Virus record (IMG/VR): IMGVR_UViG_3300031951_000847
Coordinates: 1 to 30,231 of that record
DNA from: a virus
Length of the DNA: 30,231 nucleotides
Strand: one strand, 5' to 3'
Below, one piece after another: positions 15,963 through 24,102 of the stretch (position 1 is its first letter; every line of letters begins with the position of its first letter). The translations under genes were made by a program, and so were the position numbers. The notes under the pieces were generated by a model. The model worked only from the letters and a program-made list of their open reading frames with translations. It made no database searches and was not told where the DNA came from.

Positions 15963-17114
15963 TTACAGCGTGGAAGAGGTCTTAGTACGATGGACCAAGT
16001 ACCAGGTCGGGTTACCAGTAGAACCCGTGTTACCAGCAGCCAGACGGAGCGTAGCGAAGTACAGCTTCACACCAACGGTGATGAGCTGGTTCAACGGATC
16101 GCTCTTGTCGGGGGTGTCAGTGATAACGATCTTCGGAGACAACGGATCATCACCGGTCAGAGCAGGGATACCGAACGACTCGTTACCAAAGAAGAACGAG
16201 GCGATGATGTCCTTGCTGACAGCGAGACCGCCACCAGCGGAGGTAGCCTGATAAACGAACTCATCGGCAGCGGTGCCGGAACCGGTGCTGACAAACGAGT
16301 TGGTCTGGGTGACAACGCGGCAACCGTAGATGGAACCAACCTCGCCCTTGTAGAACGGCGTACCCTTGTTTCCGTAGTTAGAAGCGTTCAACCAATCGGC
16401 ATCGCGCATCAGGTCGCGAGCAACGCGAGGATCGGTCGCGAGGACGTAGCCACCGTTGATCATCGGAGCGCGATTGCGCTTCAGTCGGGTCATGGAATCG
16501 AGGACAGCCGAAGCGGTCATCGTGGTGTTGGCAGCAGTCGTGTCGCTGTTCAACGCAGAGAAGCTCTGGGTGGTCAGCGTAGCAGGGTTACCGTAAACCT
16601 TAACACCACCGGAGCTGGCCACAGTGTTCACAGCGTCCGAGTTATCAAACGTACCACCACCCTCGGCGGCGGAACCGATGGACGAACCGCTGGCGGTGAG
16701 GTTGGAGCCAACCAGCGTGTTACGAATCACGGAGTCAACCCAGAGGGCCATGTCCAAGCCAGAGGTCTTGGTGGCCTGCTGGAGCGAGTTGAACAGGTCC
16801 GTGGCGCGGAGGATGTCGGTCAAACCGATCACCTGACCGTACTGGGCGAGCGACTTGCTGAGGCTGTTCAGGGCCAGAGCGCGGTAGTTCGCGGAGCTGA
16901 TGGCCGTACCCTCGGAGCTGATGGTCTGGACACCCGAGACGCTCGGCGAACCGAAGCGGAACATCGTGATGGCCTTGTTACCATTGTTCCGGGGGATCGG
17001 AGCCTTCATGGCGAACTGATCCAGGATGGTCTCCTGCTGGACGATGGAGAGCAGCTCCTTGCTGAAGTAGTTCTGGAACTGGCTCGTGAGCGTAGTTGAA
17101 GTAGTTACGGGCAT
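15963..17114 (-). CDS. major capsid protein, N4-gp56 family (383 aa)
   Basis: Length and pattern match the N4-gp56 group of HK97-fold capsid proteins. Key blocks: an N-terminal helix SQFQNYFSKELLSIVQQETI (residues ~11-30), a KAITMFRFGSPS strand, YGQVIGLTDILRATDLF, the helix DSVIRNTLVGSNLT, GGYVLATDPRVARDLMRDAD in the A-domain, and GTPFYKGEVGSIYGCRVVTQ near the end of the P-domain. The order upstream (terminase, portal, scaffold-like protein, capsid) is standard. The start lacks a Shine-Dalgarno; the leader is A-rich (ACTAAAATATG). It would assemble the head shell with the 314-residue protein as scaffold. Confidence 0.9.
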   Translation of the reverse strand: MPVTTSTTLTSQFQNYFSKELLSIVQQETILDQFAMKAPIPRNNGNKAITMFRFGSPSVSGVQTISSEGTAISSANYRALALNSLSKSLAQYGQVIGLTDILRATDLFNSLQQATKTSGLDMALWVDSVIRNTLVGSNLTASGSSIGSAAEGGGTFDNSDAVNTVASSGGVKVYGNPATLTTQSFSALNSDTTAANTTMTASAVLDSMTRLKRNRAPMINGGYVLATDPRVARDLMRDADWLNASNYGNKGTPFYKGEVGSIYGCRVVTQTNSFVSTGSGTAADEFVYQATSAGGGLAVSKDIIASFFFGNESFGIPALTGDDPLSPKIVITDTPDKSDPLNQLITVGVKLYFATLRLAAGNTGSTGNPTWYLVHRTKTSSTL

Positions 17115-17135
17115 ATTTTAGTTGTGGTTGTGCTA

Positions 17136-18080
17136 TTAGCCTTCGTCCCGGTCGAACTCTCTCGTCGCTCGCATGAGCGCGTCCCTTTGCTCCTTCAGGG
17201 ATAGCTTGGAGAAATCCTTCTCTTCAGCCTTGAGTTGTCCTGCCGGTACGCTTTTACCAATAGCGGTCTTCTGCTGGAGCTTACTGAGTTGTTCTTTCAG
17301 AGACTTGTTCTCGGCTTCCATCGACTGAGACCGTTCGGCTGCATTCTGGAGCTTCACAATTTCGACAGCGTGGACAAGTCCATCAGGAGTCGCAGTGAGC
17401 AGCGGGAAATTATTCAGAAGCTGAACAGTACGCTTGTACTCAGAGCTGTTCTGATCTTTCAGCCAAGCCTCCTTCTCGGACAGCTTGCCGTAGTTTTCAG
17501 CCCATGACTTCTGGAACTGCTCCTGTTGAACCTTCTGCTGTCTTTCACCAGCCGCTTTGCGGACATTATCAGCCTTGGCTCGCGCTGCCTTGGCCAACTG
17601 AGAATCGCCATCAGCCTCAAACTCCTTGGCCGCAGCCTCGTAGTCATCAGCCGTATAGCCCTTCTCGTCCCGATGAGAATTGGTTTCGGTGGCCTTGGAT
17701 TGCTCCCGGCTCCTGCTCCATTCCTCACGCTCACGCCTCACCGCTTCGCGCTCAGCCTTGAGGGCCTCCTTCTCAGCGTTGATTTGTTCCCAGGACTTCG
17801 CCTTTCGGTTCTGTTCCTGAGCGAATTTGCTCTTCTCCTTATCAACCTTCGGCTCTGTCTTTGTCGCCTTCGGTTCCGTCTCTGACTTCGTGCTTACTTC
17901 CTTCTCGCCACCATCGAACTCTTTGCTGGCGGTCACCTCATTAGAGGATTCCTGCTCAACCGGAGCTGACTCGTTTGATGTTGGAGTCTGCTCCCTTGGC
18001 TGGCTGTCAATATCGACACCGGCATCGTGATCTCTGGCCAACGCGAGTAGGCCATCTGCACTCATTGATTCGTCTGACAT
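17136..18080 (-). CDS. scaffolding-like protein, acidic and coiled coil (314 aa)
   Basis: It lies immediately before the major capsid gene, the usual place for the scaffold. Composition is extremely Glu/Lys/Ser/Gln-rich with no cysteine. Residues 1-80 are acidic and probably disordered. Residues ~85-130 (EQINAEKEALKAEREAVRRE, onward) and ~250-275 (AERSQSMEAENKSLKEQLSK) are strong coiled coils. The C-terminus is charged (SLKEQRDALMRATREFDRDE), as expected for the capsid-binding helix of scaffolds. No protease motif was seen, so it probably exits or is cleaved by another factor. Confidence 0.75.
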   Translation of the reverse strand: MSDESMSADGLLALARDHDAGVDIDSQPREQTPTSNESAPVEQESSNEVTASKEFDGGEKEVSTKSETEPKATKTEPKVDKEKSKFAQEQNRKAKSWEQINAEKEALKAEREAVRREREEWSRSREQSKATETNSHRDEKGYTADDYEAAAKEFEADGDSQLAKAARAKADNVRKAAGERQQKVQQEQFQKSWAENYGKLSEKEAWLKDQNSSEYKRTVQLLNNFPLLTATPDGLVHAVEIVKLQNAAERSQSMEAENKSLKEQLSKLQQKTAIGKSVPAGQLKAEEKDFSKLSLKEQRDALMRATREFDRDEG

Positions 18081-18098
18081 ATTGTGCTTTTACTCGTT

Positions 18099-18120
18099 TG
18101 CTGGTCCGCACAGACCGGCA
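18099..18120. repeat. hairpin in gap upstream of scaffold-like gene
   Basis: TGCTGGTC and GACCGGCA pair over eight positions with one G-T wobble and a six-base loop. It sits in the 55-base gap between the 107-residue gene and the scaffold-like gene. No T-run follows, so RNA processing or translational control is more likely than termination. Confidence 0.4.
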
Positions 18121-18135
18121 ACCGCAACTTTGATC

Positions 18136-18459
18136 CTATGTGTTCGTGGCAGAATCTGGATCATCATCCTGCCCCGTAATTGATTCCTGATCGGCCATCA
18201 CTTCGATGACCTTCACAAGACTGGCCTGACCCATTGCAAAGCCTGACGAATATTGCAAATGGTTTCTATCAGTTATCGCAGAAGCATTCTGCATAAGCAC
18301 AGTGTTTAACAGTGCGTCCCTGAATCGTTTGCCAGTATCGCTATTGAAGAAATTATTGAGCGTGATCGCGTCCTCCTTACGCCAAGGAAGCGGATCTACC
18401 CATCGTTGATGCCGCGCAAATGTCCACGCGGTACGGACTCGTGCGAAGAAGCTGATCAT
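18136..18459 (-). CDS. small unknown protein between portal and scaffold genes (107 aa)
   Basis: Start ATG directly abuts the previous stop (TAAATG). The protein has a basic aromatic N-terminus (MISFFARVRTAWTFARHQRW), a helical centre (DAITLNNFFNSDTGKRFRDA) with many Asn, and an acidic end (ITGQDDDPDS). Not recognised. The pattern of a short helical protein between portal and scaffold is common in phages but without assigned function. Confidence 0.6.
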   Translation of the reverse strand: MISFFARVRTAWTFARHQRWVDPLPWRKEDAITLNNFFNSDTGKRFRDALLNTVLMQNASAITDRNHLQYSSGFAMGQASLVKVIEVMADQESITGQDDDPDSATNT

Positions 18460-18618
18460 TTACTTGCTGGCTTTCTTTCGACCGGCAGCTTGGCGGCGCA
18501 TGAACTCTGCGGCCCCCAGCTTCTTGCGACCGATATAGGCAGCAAGTGCGCGAGGATCATCGGCCCCTTCCTTACGGAGTTCGTTGGCCAGTTTACTGAA
18601 CTTGGATTTCTTCTTCAT
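18460..18618 (-). CDS. small basic phage protein (52 aa)
   Basis: Start ATG at 18616-18618 follows the upstream stop by one base (TAAcATG). The sequence MKKKSKFSKLANELRKEGAD then DPRALAAYIGRKKLGAAEFM and a lysine-rich end resemble tiny proteins with a 'dPEALAAYIGRKKyG...f...AA.GRKk' core that I recall from many phages. It is strongly basic and could bind DNA or RNA. An upstream extension in frame (to 18702) overlaps the neighbour and was rejected. Function unknown. Confidence 0.65.
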   Translation of the reverse strand: MKKKSKFSKLANELRKEGADDPRALAAYIGRKKLGAAEFMRRQAAGRKKASK

Positions 18619-18619
18619 G

Positions 18620-18877
18620 TTAGGAAATGGGTCGCCACGCCTTGCAGGACCACGTTCTTGGCTTGGTTGGATCTTTCGCCGTGTCGCAATTATGCCGCGC
18701 ACGGAAGCTCTTGCGCCGTTCCGGGTCCGATTTCTTGATGGTCATGTCGGGATCACCGAATCGCACCTTGATGACCGTTCCCTTCGGGTTCTTCACATAA
18801 ACCGCACTCTTCTTCTTCTCACCCGGAGTGTAGAAGGGCTTGTTCAGAGTGACTGTCTTGCCTTGGTATTCAGCCAT
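18620..18877 (-). CDS. conserved basic phage protein with paired cysteines (85 aa)
   Basis: The protein has YQGKTVTLNKPFYTPGEKKK, a strand SAVYVKNPKGTVIKVRFGDP, and the block RRKSFRARHNCDTAKDP ... WSCKAW. Cys64 and Cys78 with His62 could form part of a metal site. I recall this arrangement (beta barrel-like N-terminus followed by 'KSFRARHnCd...k...ysCk.W') from many phage genomes, often near portal and capsid genes. The biochemical role is not known to me. ATG follows the upstream TGA by one base. Confidence 0.7.
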   Translation of the reverse strand: MAEYQGKTVTLNKPFYTPGEKKKSAVYVKNPKGTVIKVRFGDPDMTIKKSDPERRKSFRARHNCDTAKDPTKPRTWSCKAWRPIS

Positions 18878-18878
18878 A

Positions 18879-19193
18879 TCAAGCCTGTCCTCCCGAGAAC
18901 AATGGCGAAGCCTGAATATCCTTCAAGCTTTCCGGTTTCTTGGGCTTCTGGAACCGAATCTTCGGAGCAACACCCTCTTCGAGTGCCTCCATGATGATCG
19001 GTCGCGGTTCATCCGGCAATTTCGGTGCGGTTTGCACCACCACGGTGGTCACGATTGGGTTGTTCATGGCTTTGAATTCACCGCACCAGTCTTCATCCTT
19101 CATAGTAGGCCAGCAACTGGGTCTACTGCTGGGCGGATACCTGCGGCAGGTCTTATCCGCACTGAAAAACTGGCAGTCTTTGCAAAAATTCAT
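18879..19193 (-). CDS. small protein with N-terminal cysteine cluster (104 aa)
   Basis: The start is ATG at 19191-19193, whose A is shared with the portal stop (TGATG). Residues 1-40 hold five cysteines (C4, C7, C16, C27, C37) in the order CxxC...CRRYPP...C...W CGEF, which fits a zinc-binding or iron-sulphur fold of a kind often seen in small phage proteins. Residues 45-104 are Pro/Lys-rich and probably disordered. A GTG one codon earlier is possible but the coupled ATG is preferred. Confidence 0.65.
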   Translation of the reverse strand: MNFCKDCQFFSADKTCRRYPPSSRPSCWPTMKDEDWCGEFKAMNNPIVTTVVVQTAPKLPDEPRPIIMEALEEGVAPKIRFQKPKKPESLKDIQASPLFSGGQA

Positions 19194-21076
19194 CACATCT
19201 GAGGCTGCTGAGCCATCGCCTGAGCTTGTTGCTGCTGCTGACTAGGAAGGAGACCGCTACTCGTAAGGAATGTTTGGATCTCCTTCCGCAATTTCCGCGC
19301 TTCATTGGTCGCCACCTGCTCGTAAGCCTGCAAGAGGCTGTCCAAACGCATCATAAACGCGTTCTGTGCCGCCGGACTGAACTGCTGACCCTGCTGGATC
19401 GCCCCATTCAGGTACTGCATCAGCACCCCAATGCGCCCAGCGTAGTTCTGCCCCGGCTTCGCGGGCACCGGAATACCCACCAGCAGCGTCGGGATCGTCT
19501 TGGTCTCGTCCTCCAGCTCGTCCTGGGCCTTCTGACCCGGATCACGGATCAATTTCTTGATCAAACTCGGGTCATCCAGCTCCATGATGCTCTTGTCCAA
19601 CGCCACCTGATCCACCCAGGGCGAGTTCATAAACAACTGCTTACGGCTGATGGCCTGCTGAACCATCATCTGGCGGCTCACCATGTCCATTCCACCCTTC
19701 GGTTCCAGCTCGTACTGATCATGGAGGGCCACAGGGTCCGCATCCAGCGAGTCCTCCGCAAAGCGGTAGCGCAAGCTCTTGGAATCATACTGCACATACA
19801 AGCTCCACGCCTGCCGGTACAGCTTGCCCAGAGCCATGCGGAATAGCCGCGCCCGCAAATCCCCGCTCTGCATCGACTGAGCGTTGATGCTCTGGATCTC
19901 GGTCGCCGTCCTGCGATCACCACCACTGCTCATCGCGCTACTCATCGCGTAGTCCGGGCTACCGATCCGGTTCTCCGCAATGGCCCGCGTCTGATTCAAC
20001 TCCTGATCAAAACTCACCGGAGGCTGCGGCATCTGCACCGGAGCCACGCCATACGGCAAAATCTGCCCCGGCTGGAACCGCAGATTGATACTATTCGGCA
20101 ACTCCCGCTCCGCACGGAACAGCGGGCGGTTATACAGCGTCATCGCGTCATGCTTATGATTCCACATCGCGGTCATGCTCAGCTCGAACGCCGCCAGAAT
20201 CTCGCACACGCCTCTTGGACTGAACCAGCCCTTGTCCTTGATCTCATACGGGAAGTCCACGAACGGCAACTGGTTATGCTCATACGGCAACTCCATCGGG
20301 TCCCGCAGATCAAGATCCACCGCCGCAGGGCTGTAAGTATAAACCTCCCACACCCCGTCATCCCGCTTCCTATAAACCTCCCAAACAATCACGCCATCCG
20401 TGTTCGTGGTGTAAGTAATACCCTCGCGCAACTGCTTCGCATCATCCTCGGTCGCCGCCCCCGGAATGTTATCATCCTCCTGAGGGTTGCCCCGGATCTT
20501 CTCAATCGTCTTCGCATCGCTCTTCCACCCAAGCTGAGCTGCCACCCGCTTGTAAGCCGGAACACTCATCGGCATCACATGCACCGCCCAGTCCGCATCC
20601 TGCAAATCCACCGTGTACGCCGGGACCACGAAATACATCGGATCAATCGCCTCGAATCCCACCCGCTTATCACCCGGATTCCAGAAGCACTTCATCACCC
20701 CACGCCCGCTCATCAGCGTGTAATCCACCCAGCTCAATACCTCATCAATGAAGTTGGTCTTCTCCCGGATCTTATAATTGAACCAATCCTCGGCCACCTT
20801 CGTATACGCATTCAACTGCTGGCGCATCGGCACAAAGCTGGCCACAACATCCATACCCAGAGCTTGCTGGAGGAACAATGGTTTGAGCTTCTCAATCGCC
20901 GTATCAATGAGCGGCCAATGCAGATCCGCCGCCTTCGGCCAGGGCTTATTCACACGGCGCAACCCATTGTGGCGTAACTCATACCACCTCGTCTGCCTCA
21001 GCTCCCACGGACTGCGTTGGCTCACAGCCTCGACAATCTGGCCCTGCAACGCGTTCCGCTGTTTATCGCTCATCAT
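19193..21076 (-). CDS. portal protein (627 aa)
   Basis: Residues 1-60 include PWELRQTRWYELRHNGLRRV, and 60-130 contain ADLHWPLIDTAIEKLKPLFL and NFIDEVLSWVDYTLMSGRGV, an arrangement typical of portals of podovirus-like phages: N-terminal clip and wing, with a 'G.g......w' element at KCFWNPGDKRVGFEAIDPMY. Later, AENRIGSPDYAMSSAMSSGG and ATEIQSINAQS match the conserved tunnel-loop/stem region 'TaTEi....'. The C-terminus is Gln-rich (LLPSQQQQQAQAMAQQPQM). It lies between terminase and capsid genes. AAGGA lies about twelve bases before a double ATG. Length is like other portals of this class (550-750). Confidence 0.85.
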   Translation of the reverse strand: MMSDKQRNALQGQIVEAVSQRSPWELRQTRWYELRHNGLRRVNKPWPKAADLHWPLIDTAIEKLKPLFLQQALGMDVVASFVPMRQQLNAYTKVAEDWFNYKIREKTNFIDEVLSWVDYTLMSGRGVMKCFWNPGDKRVGFEAIDPMYFVVPAYTVDLQDADWAVHVMPMSVPAYKRVAAQLGWKSDAKTIEKIRGNPQEDDNIPGAATEDDAKQLREGITYTTNTDGVIVWEVYRKRDDGVWEVYTYSPAAVDLDLRDPMELPYEHNQLPFVDFPYEIKDKGWFSPRGVCEILAAFELSMTAMWNHKHDAMTLYNRPLFRAERELPNSINLRFQPGQILPYGVAPVQMPQPPVSFDQELNQTRAIAENRIGSPDYAMSSAMSSGGDRRTATEIQSINAQSMQSGDLRARLFRMALGKLYRQAWSLYVQYDSKSLRYRFAEDSLDADPVALHDQYELEPKGGMDMVSRQMMVQQAISRKQLFMNSPWVDQVALDKSIMELDDPSLIKKLIRDPGQKAQDELEDETKTIPTLLVGIPVPAKPGQNYAGRIGVLMQYLNGAIQQGQQFSPAAQNAFMMRLDSLLQAYEQVATNEARKLRKEIQTFLTSSGLLPSQQQQQAQAMAQQPQM

Positions 21077-21093
21077 AAAATCGTTGTCCTTTC

Positions 21094-22635
21094 CTACCCC
21101 CCAACATCACATCCAGCAAGCGCAACCCCTTTTTCGCTATGCTCTAGTGGGCCAATCTCATCCTCCAACCTCTCCATCAAACTCCTACCATCCTCGTTCA
21201 CCGCCCTCAAATACTCGTCCATCCGCTTCCCACCACCACCACAGAAAGCCAGTACCACCGCATCCGCCCGATCAGGACTATTCACCCCACGCGCCCGCAG
21301 CTCATCCTTCCCCTCCAGCGTCAACTTCCCCTTCCCATTAGTCCTCACCTTCCGGCTCACGAACTGCTGCAACAGCACCTCATCCGTCCCCACCGGTCCC
21401 AGATTCACCTTACCCTCCTCCACCATCCGCCCGAACTCAATCCACATCTCCGCCGCCCGATTCACGAACTGATCATCCCGGATGGCCCGCTCACCAAAGT
21501 TCACCCGCCGCACATCCCAACCCTCCGCCCTCAGCGCATCACACATCACCACACCCATGCCACCCACATCCGCATAAATATCCTCAGCCTTCAATTTCCA
21601 CTTCCTGAACTCCGATATAAACCTACCCACGCTGGCCATCGTGTCCTTATCCCTCCAGCGGACCAGCCCCTTAACCGTATTACCCTGACGCACCACCATC
21701 ACGCTCTCATCCCCGCCCGCGCTGAAATCACAACCCGCCGTCAGCCGGTGCCCTTCCAGCTCCTCCTTGGGTGGGCCAGAAACAACCTTCTGCCAGTCGG
21801 ATGTTTTGACCGCCGTGAGACTCCCATCATCCTCCATGAACTCCGCATAAATCATCGACCGGACCAGCGGATGACCCTCGCCCCACCTCGCGAACTGATC
21901 ATCAATCCACTCCTTCCGAATATGCGGGCAATCAAACGCGGTAACGGTAAATGTCTGCCACTTACCATCGTTCCGCCTGAATACATCGTAGAAATACCCG
22001 GAGCTACCACCAGGACTGCTCATCAGCAACGTCCGCGTCGGCTGGCACCGCTCCATCGACTGGAAGATCCCGTCCGGCACCGCTTTCGCCTCGTCCACAA
22101 TATACATCAAATCACCACTCGGACCCTGCACATGCCAGCCCTCCGCCTTCTCAGGGTTGCTCGCCGAGAACCCAATACACCGGCTCACCAACTCCTGACC
22201 ATCCACTTTTTTCGGGTATACATAGCGGATCTCGCCATCCTTGATCGAGAAACCATTCTCCTCTCCTCCCAACCCATTGATCATCTTTCGCAAATGCGGC
22301 CACAGAGCGTCGGCCACCTGTCGATATACACCAGCGGTGCAAACCACCAAACTCCCCGGCCAGCGGAGCATGTGCCAGATCACCGCACTCGCGGCCACCA
22401 TACTCGTCTTGCCAGAACCATTCGCCGCTTTCAAAGCTACCTTCGAGTGCTTCTCATTCAAAGCTCCCAACACCTTCTCCTGCCACGCATAGGTATCACG
22501 CAGGCCAAGCATCATCTTAGGGAAGTTCTGCAACTGCTGAGCCTCCTCCAAGAGCTTACGCTGCTTCCAAGCAGGGATATGCGAACCCATGCCGAGTGAA
22601 GGAGATTTCTTTTTCTTAATTTGCTTGACTGCCAT
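21094..22635 (-). CDS. terL: terminase large subunit (513 aa)
   Basis: ATG at 22633-22635 starts MAVKQIKKKK; a longer in-frame start would add a Pro-run translated from the GC-skewed gap and was rejected. Numbered from that ATG, Walker A is AANGSGKT (70-77), Walker B is LMYIVDEA (176-183), and SSPGGSSG (206-213) is the coupling motif. The RNase H-like nuclease shows its acidic residues in CDFSAGGDE (D303), YADVGGMG (D356) and SPDRADAV (D455/D458). All key residues of both the packaging ATPase and the headful or cos nuclease are present. It follows terminase small subunit with a 111-base gap. Confidence 0.92.
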   Translation of the reverse strand: MAVKQIKKKKSPSLGMGSHIPAWKQRKLLEEAQQLQNFPKMMLGLRDTYAWQEKVLGALNEKHSKVALKAANGSGKTSMVAASAVIWHMLRWPGSLVVCTAGVYRQVADALWPHLRKMINGLGGEENGFSIKDGEIRYVYPKKVDGQELVSRCIGFSASNPEKAEGWHVQGPSGDLMYIVDEAKAVPDGIFQSMERCQPTRTLLMSSPGGSSGYFYDVFRRNDGKWQTFTVTAFDCPHIRKEWIDDQFARWGEGHPLVRSMIYAEFMEDDGSLTAVKTSDWQKVVSGPPKEELEGHRLTAGCDFSAGGDESVMVVRQGNTVKGLVRWRDKDTMASVGRFISEFRKWKLKAEDIYADVGGMGVVMCDALRAEGWDVRRVNFGERAIRDDQFVNRAAEMWIEFGRMVEEGKVNLGPVGTDEVLLQQFVSRKVRTNGKGKLTLEGKDELRARGVNSPDRADAVVLAFCGGGGKRMDEYLRAVNEDGRSLMERLEDEIGPLEHSEKGVALAGCDVGG

Positions 22636-22746
22636 AAAATTGGTGTGCGGTGGGGGAGGGGGTATAAGGTAACAACCACCCCCCACCTGGGTGGTCCCCC
22701 CACCCCGTGGTCCTATTACTACAGCCGCTTATTCGTATACACTATC
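22636..22746. other. GC-skewed hairpin-forming gap between terminase genes
   Basis: GGTGGGGG (22649-22656) can pair with CCCCCACC (22680-22687). Alternatively CCACC/GGTGG (22683-22694) forms a tight hairpin, and CCAC/GTGG (22700-22710) forms another. The two larger structures share bases, so only one can form. No T-run follows. It may act on the transcript between terS and terL, or be a packaging recognition element. Confidence 0.4.
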
Positions 22747-23193
22747 CTATTTAGACTGCCCTCCGAATGCTCCTAGTAGACTACCGCTAATTGATAATTC
22801 CTTGCCACCTTTGCCAGTATGTTCTAGTGAAGCCCTTGCAACGTAGCCACGGGTTCTCTCTAACAACCAAGCAGCACCCTGCCATCCATTGGATGCATCC
22901 AGAACCCTTCCTTGCATTTCAACCTCTCCGGTCACACGAGCAGACTCTAATTCCATCTTAAAGTCTGGATGGCGGGACAAGTAAGCGCCCCAACCCGCAG
23001 GGTTCCCACAAGAGAACCCGCACAGAACAGCAACCCGGTCTTCAGGCATTCCAAGGTAGGCAGCACGCAAAGCTGTTTTTTTCTGTTCGGAAGAAATGGA
23101 TTTTTCGGGTCTTCCTATCTTCCCCCCTTTCCCCTTCTTTCCCGTTTTCCCTTCCTTCACCTGGACGATTTCCATGGGTTCACTTTGCGCCAC
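22747..23193 (-). CDS. terminase small subunit-like DNA-binding protein (148 aa)
   Basis: It lies directly upstream of the large terminase. The N-terminus is basic and flexible (EGKTGKKGKGGKIGRPEKS), followed by a helical segment KKTALRAAYLGMPEDRVAVL that reads as a helix-turn-helix, and MELESARVTGEVEMQGRVLD as an oligomerisation helix. This architecture fits terminase small subunits, which recognise viral DNA and form rings. The frame begins at GTG 23191-23193; ATG at 23173-23175 (MEIVQVKEG) is an alternative. The gene starts the leftward late block and faces away from the rightward mini-operon. Confidence 0.7.
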   Translation of the reverse strand: MAQSEPMEIVQVKEGKTGKKGKGGKIGRPEKSISSEQKKTALRAAYLGMPEDRVAVLCGFSCGNPAGWGAYLSRHPDFKMELESARVTGEVEMQGRVLDASNGWQGAAWLLERTRGYVARASLEHTGKGGKELSISGSLLGAFGGQSK

Positions 23194-23274
23194 AAAGCAT
23201 GCCTAGGAATTATTTTTCCCTTTTCTATCGTTTTCCGTTGCAAAGCATCGCATCCCATTGCAATCTACTCCCGT

Positions 23275-23291
23275 GAGCCGATGATCGGCTC
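23275..23291. promoter_or_regulatory. perfect palindrome upstream of rightward mini-operon
   Basis: GAGCCGA and TCGGCTC flank a TGA centre (7-bp arms, 17 bases in all). It ends 11 bases before the first ATG of the rightward cluster and lies in the divergent gap with the terminase genes. Position suits an operator or a hairpin controlling translation. Neither flanking promoter could be assigned with confidence. Confidence 0.45.
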
Positions 23292-23302
23292 CGTCAAACA
23301 CC

Positions 23303-23413
23303 ATGAAAAAATCCCACAAACTCCGTGCGTTCCTAGCGTTTATCGCGCTTAACCTCCTCCTCCTCCCGATCATTTGGCTTCTGGCCGATGCTTTGATTGG
23401 AGGTTCCCTGTGA
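23303..23413 (+). CDS. tiny single-span membrane protein (36 aa)
   Basis: The product begins MKKSHKLRAFLAFIALNLLL and continues LPIIWLLADALIGGSL. A basic start, a 20-residue hydrophobic span and a short tail predict one transmembrane helix with the N-terminus inside. It overlaps the next gene by four bases (GTGA), so the two are probably made together. The Shine-Dalgarno is weak, and the palindrome lies just upstream. Function unknown. Confidence 0.5.
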   Translation: MKKSHKLRAFLAFIALNLLLLPIIWLLADALIGGSL

Positions 23414-24102
23414 GCAACGGCTTTGTAATCCACGAAGACCAGCACCGTGTCATCATCGCGACGGGCTTCTCTAAAGCTTCGGACAACCGGAAAACCGGAG
23501 ACATGATTCAAATCTGGATCCTTGTGAAGCTTGTGGACCCCGTCCGCGCGATCAAGGAAGGTTTGGATCGTCTCATTTGCGGAAATTGCGTCCACCGTGG
23601 CAACGGCGACGGCTCCGGTCGTTCGTGTTATGTAAATGCTGGCCAAGCTCCCCTTGGCATTTATCGCGCTTGGAAAGCGGGTAAATATCCCACACTCCAA
23701 TTTATGGATTGCTTCGCAGGTAGGAAAGTCCGCTTCGGCGCATATGGTGATCCTACTCATCTCCCTTTGAGCCTTGCGCTTGCCATTGCGGGTGTCGCTT
23801 CTGGTCACACGGGATACACCCACCAATGGCGAAAGCCTAGTTTGCAAGGGTGGCGTTCCATTCTTATGGCATCCGTGGACACCACCGCCGAACTCCTCAT
23901 CGCCCGTTCCATGGGATGGTCCACTTTCCGAGTAACACCCGACACCGATCACCATAGTTTCGAGACCCTTTGCGCTTCGGAACGCAATGGAACCCCGTGT
24001 TCCGTTTGCTTGGGTTGCCCCGGTTCACGAAACGGAATTCAATCGGTGTGGATCCCGGCCCACGGGACCGGCAAACGTCACTTCATCGAAGCCCAAGCTT
24101 GA
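23410..24102 (+). CDS. cysteine-rich conserved protein, DUF7227/GP88-like (230 aa)
   Basis: The GTG start is supported by GGAGG five bases upstream and by overlap with the previous stop. The pattern is: GDMIQIWILVKLVDPVRAIK, then ICGNCVHRGNGDGSGRSCYV (Cys57, 60, 73), FGAYGDPTHLPLSLALAIAG, SGHTGYTHQW, ASVDTTAELLIARSMGWSTF, and a C-terminal cluster CSVCLGCPGSR (Cys197, 200, 203). I recall this order from a phage and plasmid family that I believe is catalogued as DUF7227, related to mycobacteriophage GP88. Members have no established activity. Eight cysteines suggest two metal sites, one near each end. A longer ATG start at 23374 overlaps the membrane gene and lacks the ribosome site. Confidence 0.7.
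   Translation: MSNGFVIHEDQHRVIIATGFSKASDNRKTGDMIQIWILVKLVDPVRAIKEGLDRLICGNCVHRGNGDGSGRSCYVNAGQAPLGIYRAWKAGKYPTLQFMDCFAGRKVRFGAYGDPTHLPLSLALAIAGVASGHTGYTHQWRKPSLQGWRSILMASVDTTAELLIARSMGWSTFRVTPDTDHHSFETLCASERNGTPCSVCLGCPGSRNGIQSVWIPAHGTGKRHFIEAQA

Noticed and set aside
15936-17099. A 387-codon frame on the + strand opposite the major capsid
   Set aside because: It is Arg/Gly/Asp-rich with no fold-like pattern, typical of a shadow frame opposite a well-supported capsid gene.
20150-20977. A 275-codon + strand frame opposite the portal
   Set aside because: His/Arg/Ile-rich shadow of the portal gene without motifs.
21748-22599. A 283-codon + strand frame opposite the large terminase
   Set aside because: Shadow of a gene with intact ATPase and nuclease motifs.
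22711-22746. A TATACG/TATA-like box as promoter for the large terminase
   Set aside because: No convincing -35 element at proper spacing, and the genes are probably cotranscribed.
23203-23955. A 250-codon minus-strand frame opposite the DUF7227-like gene
   Set aside because: The + strand frame has a strong ribosome site, coupled start and a familiar conserved pattern; the minus frame has none.
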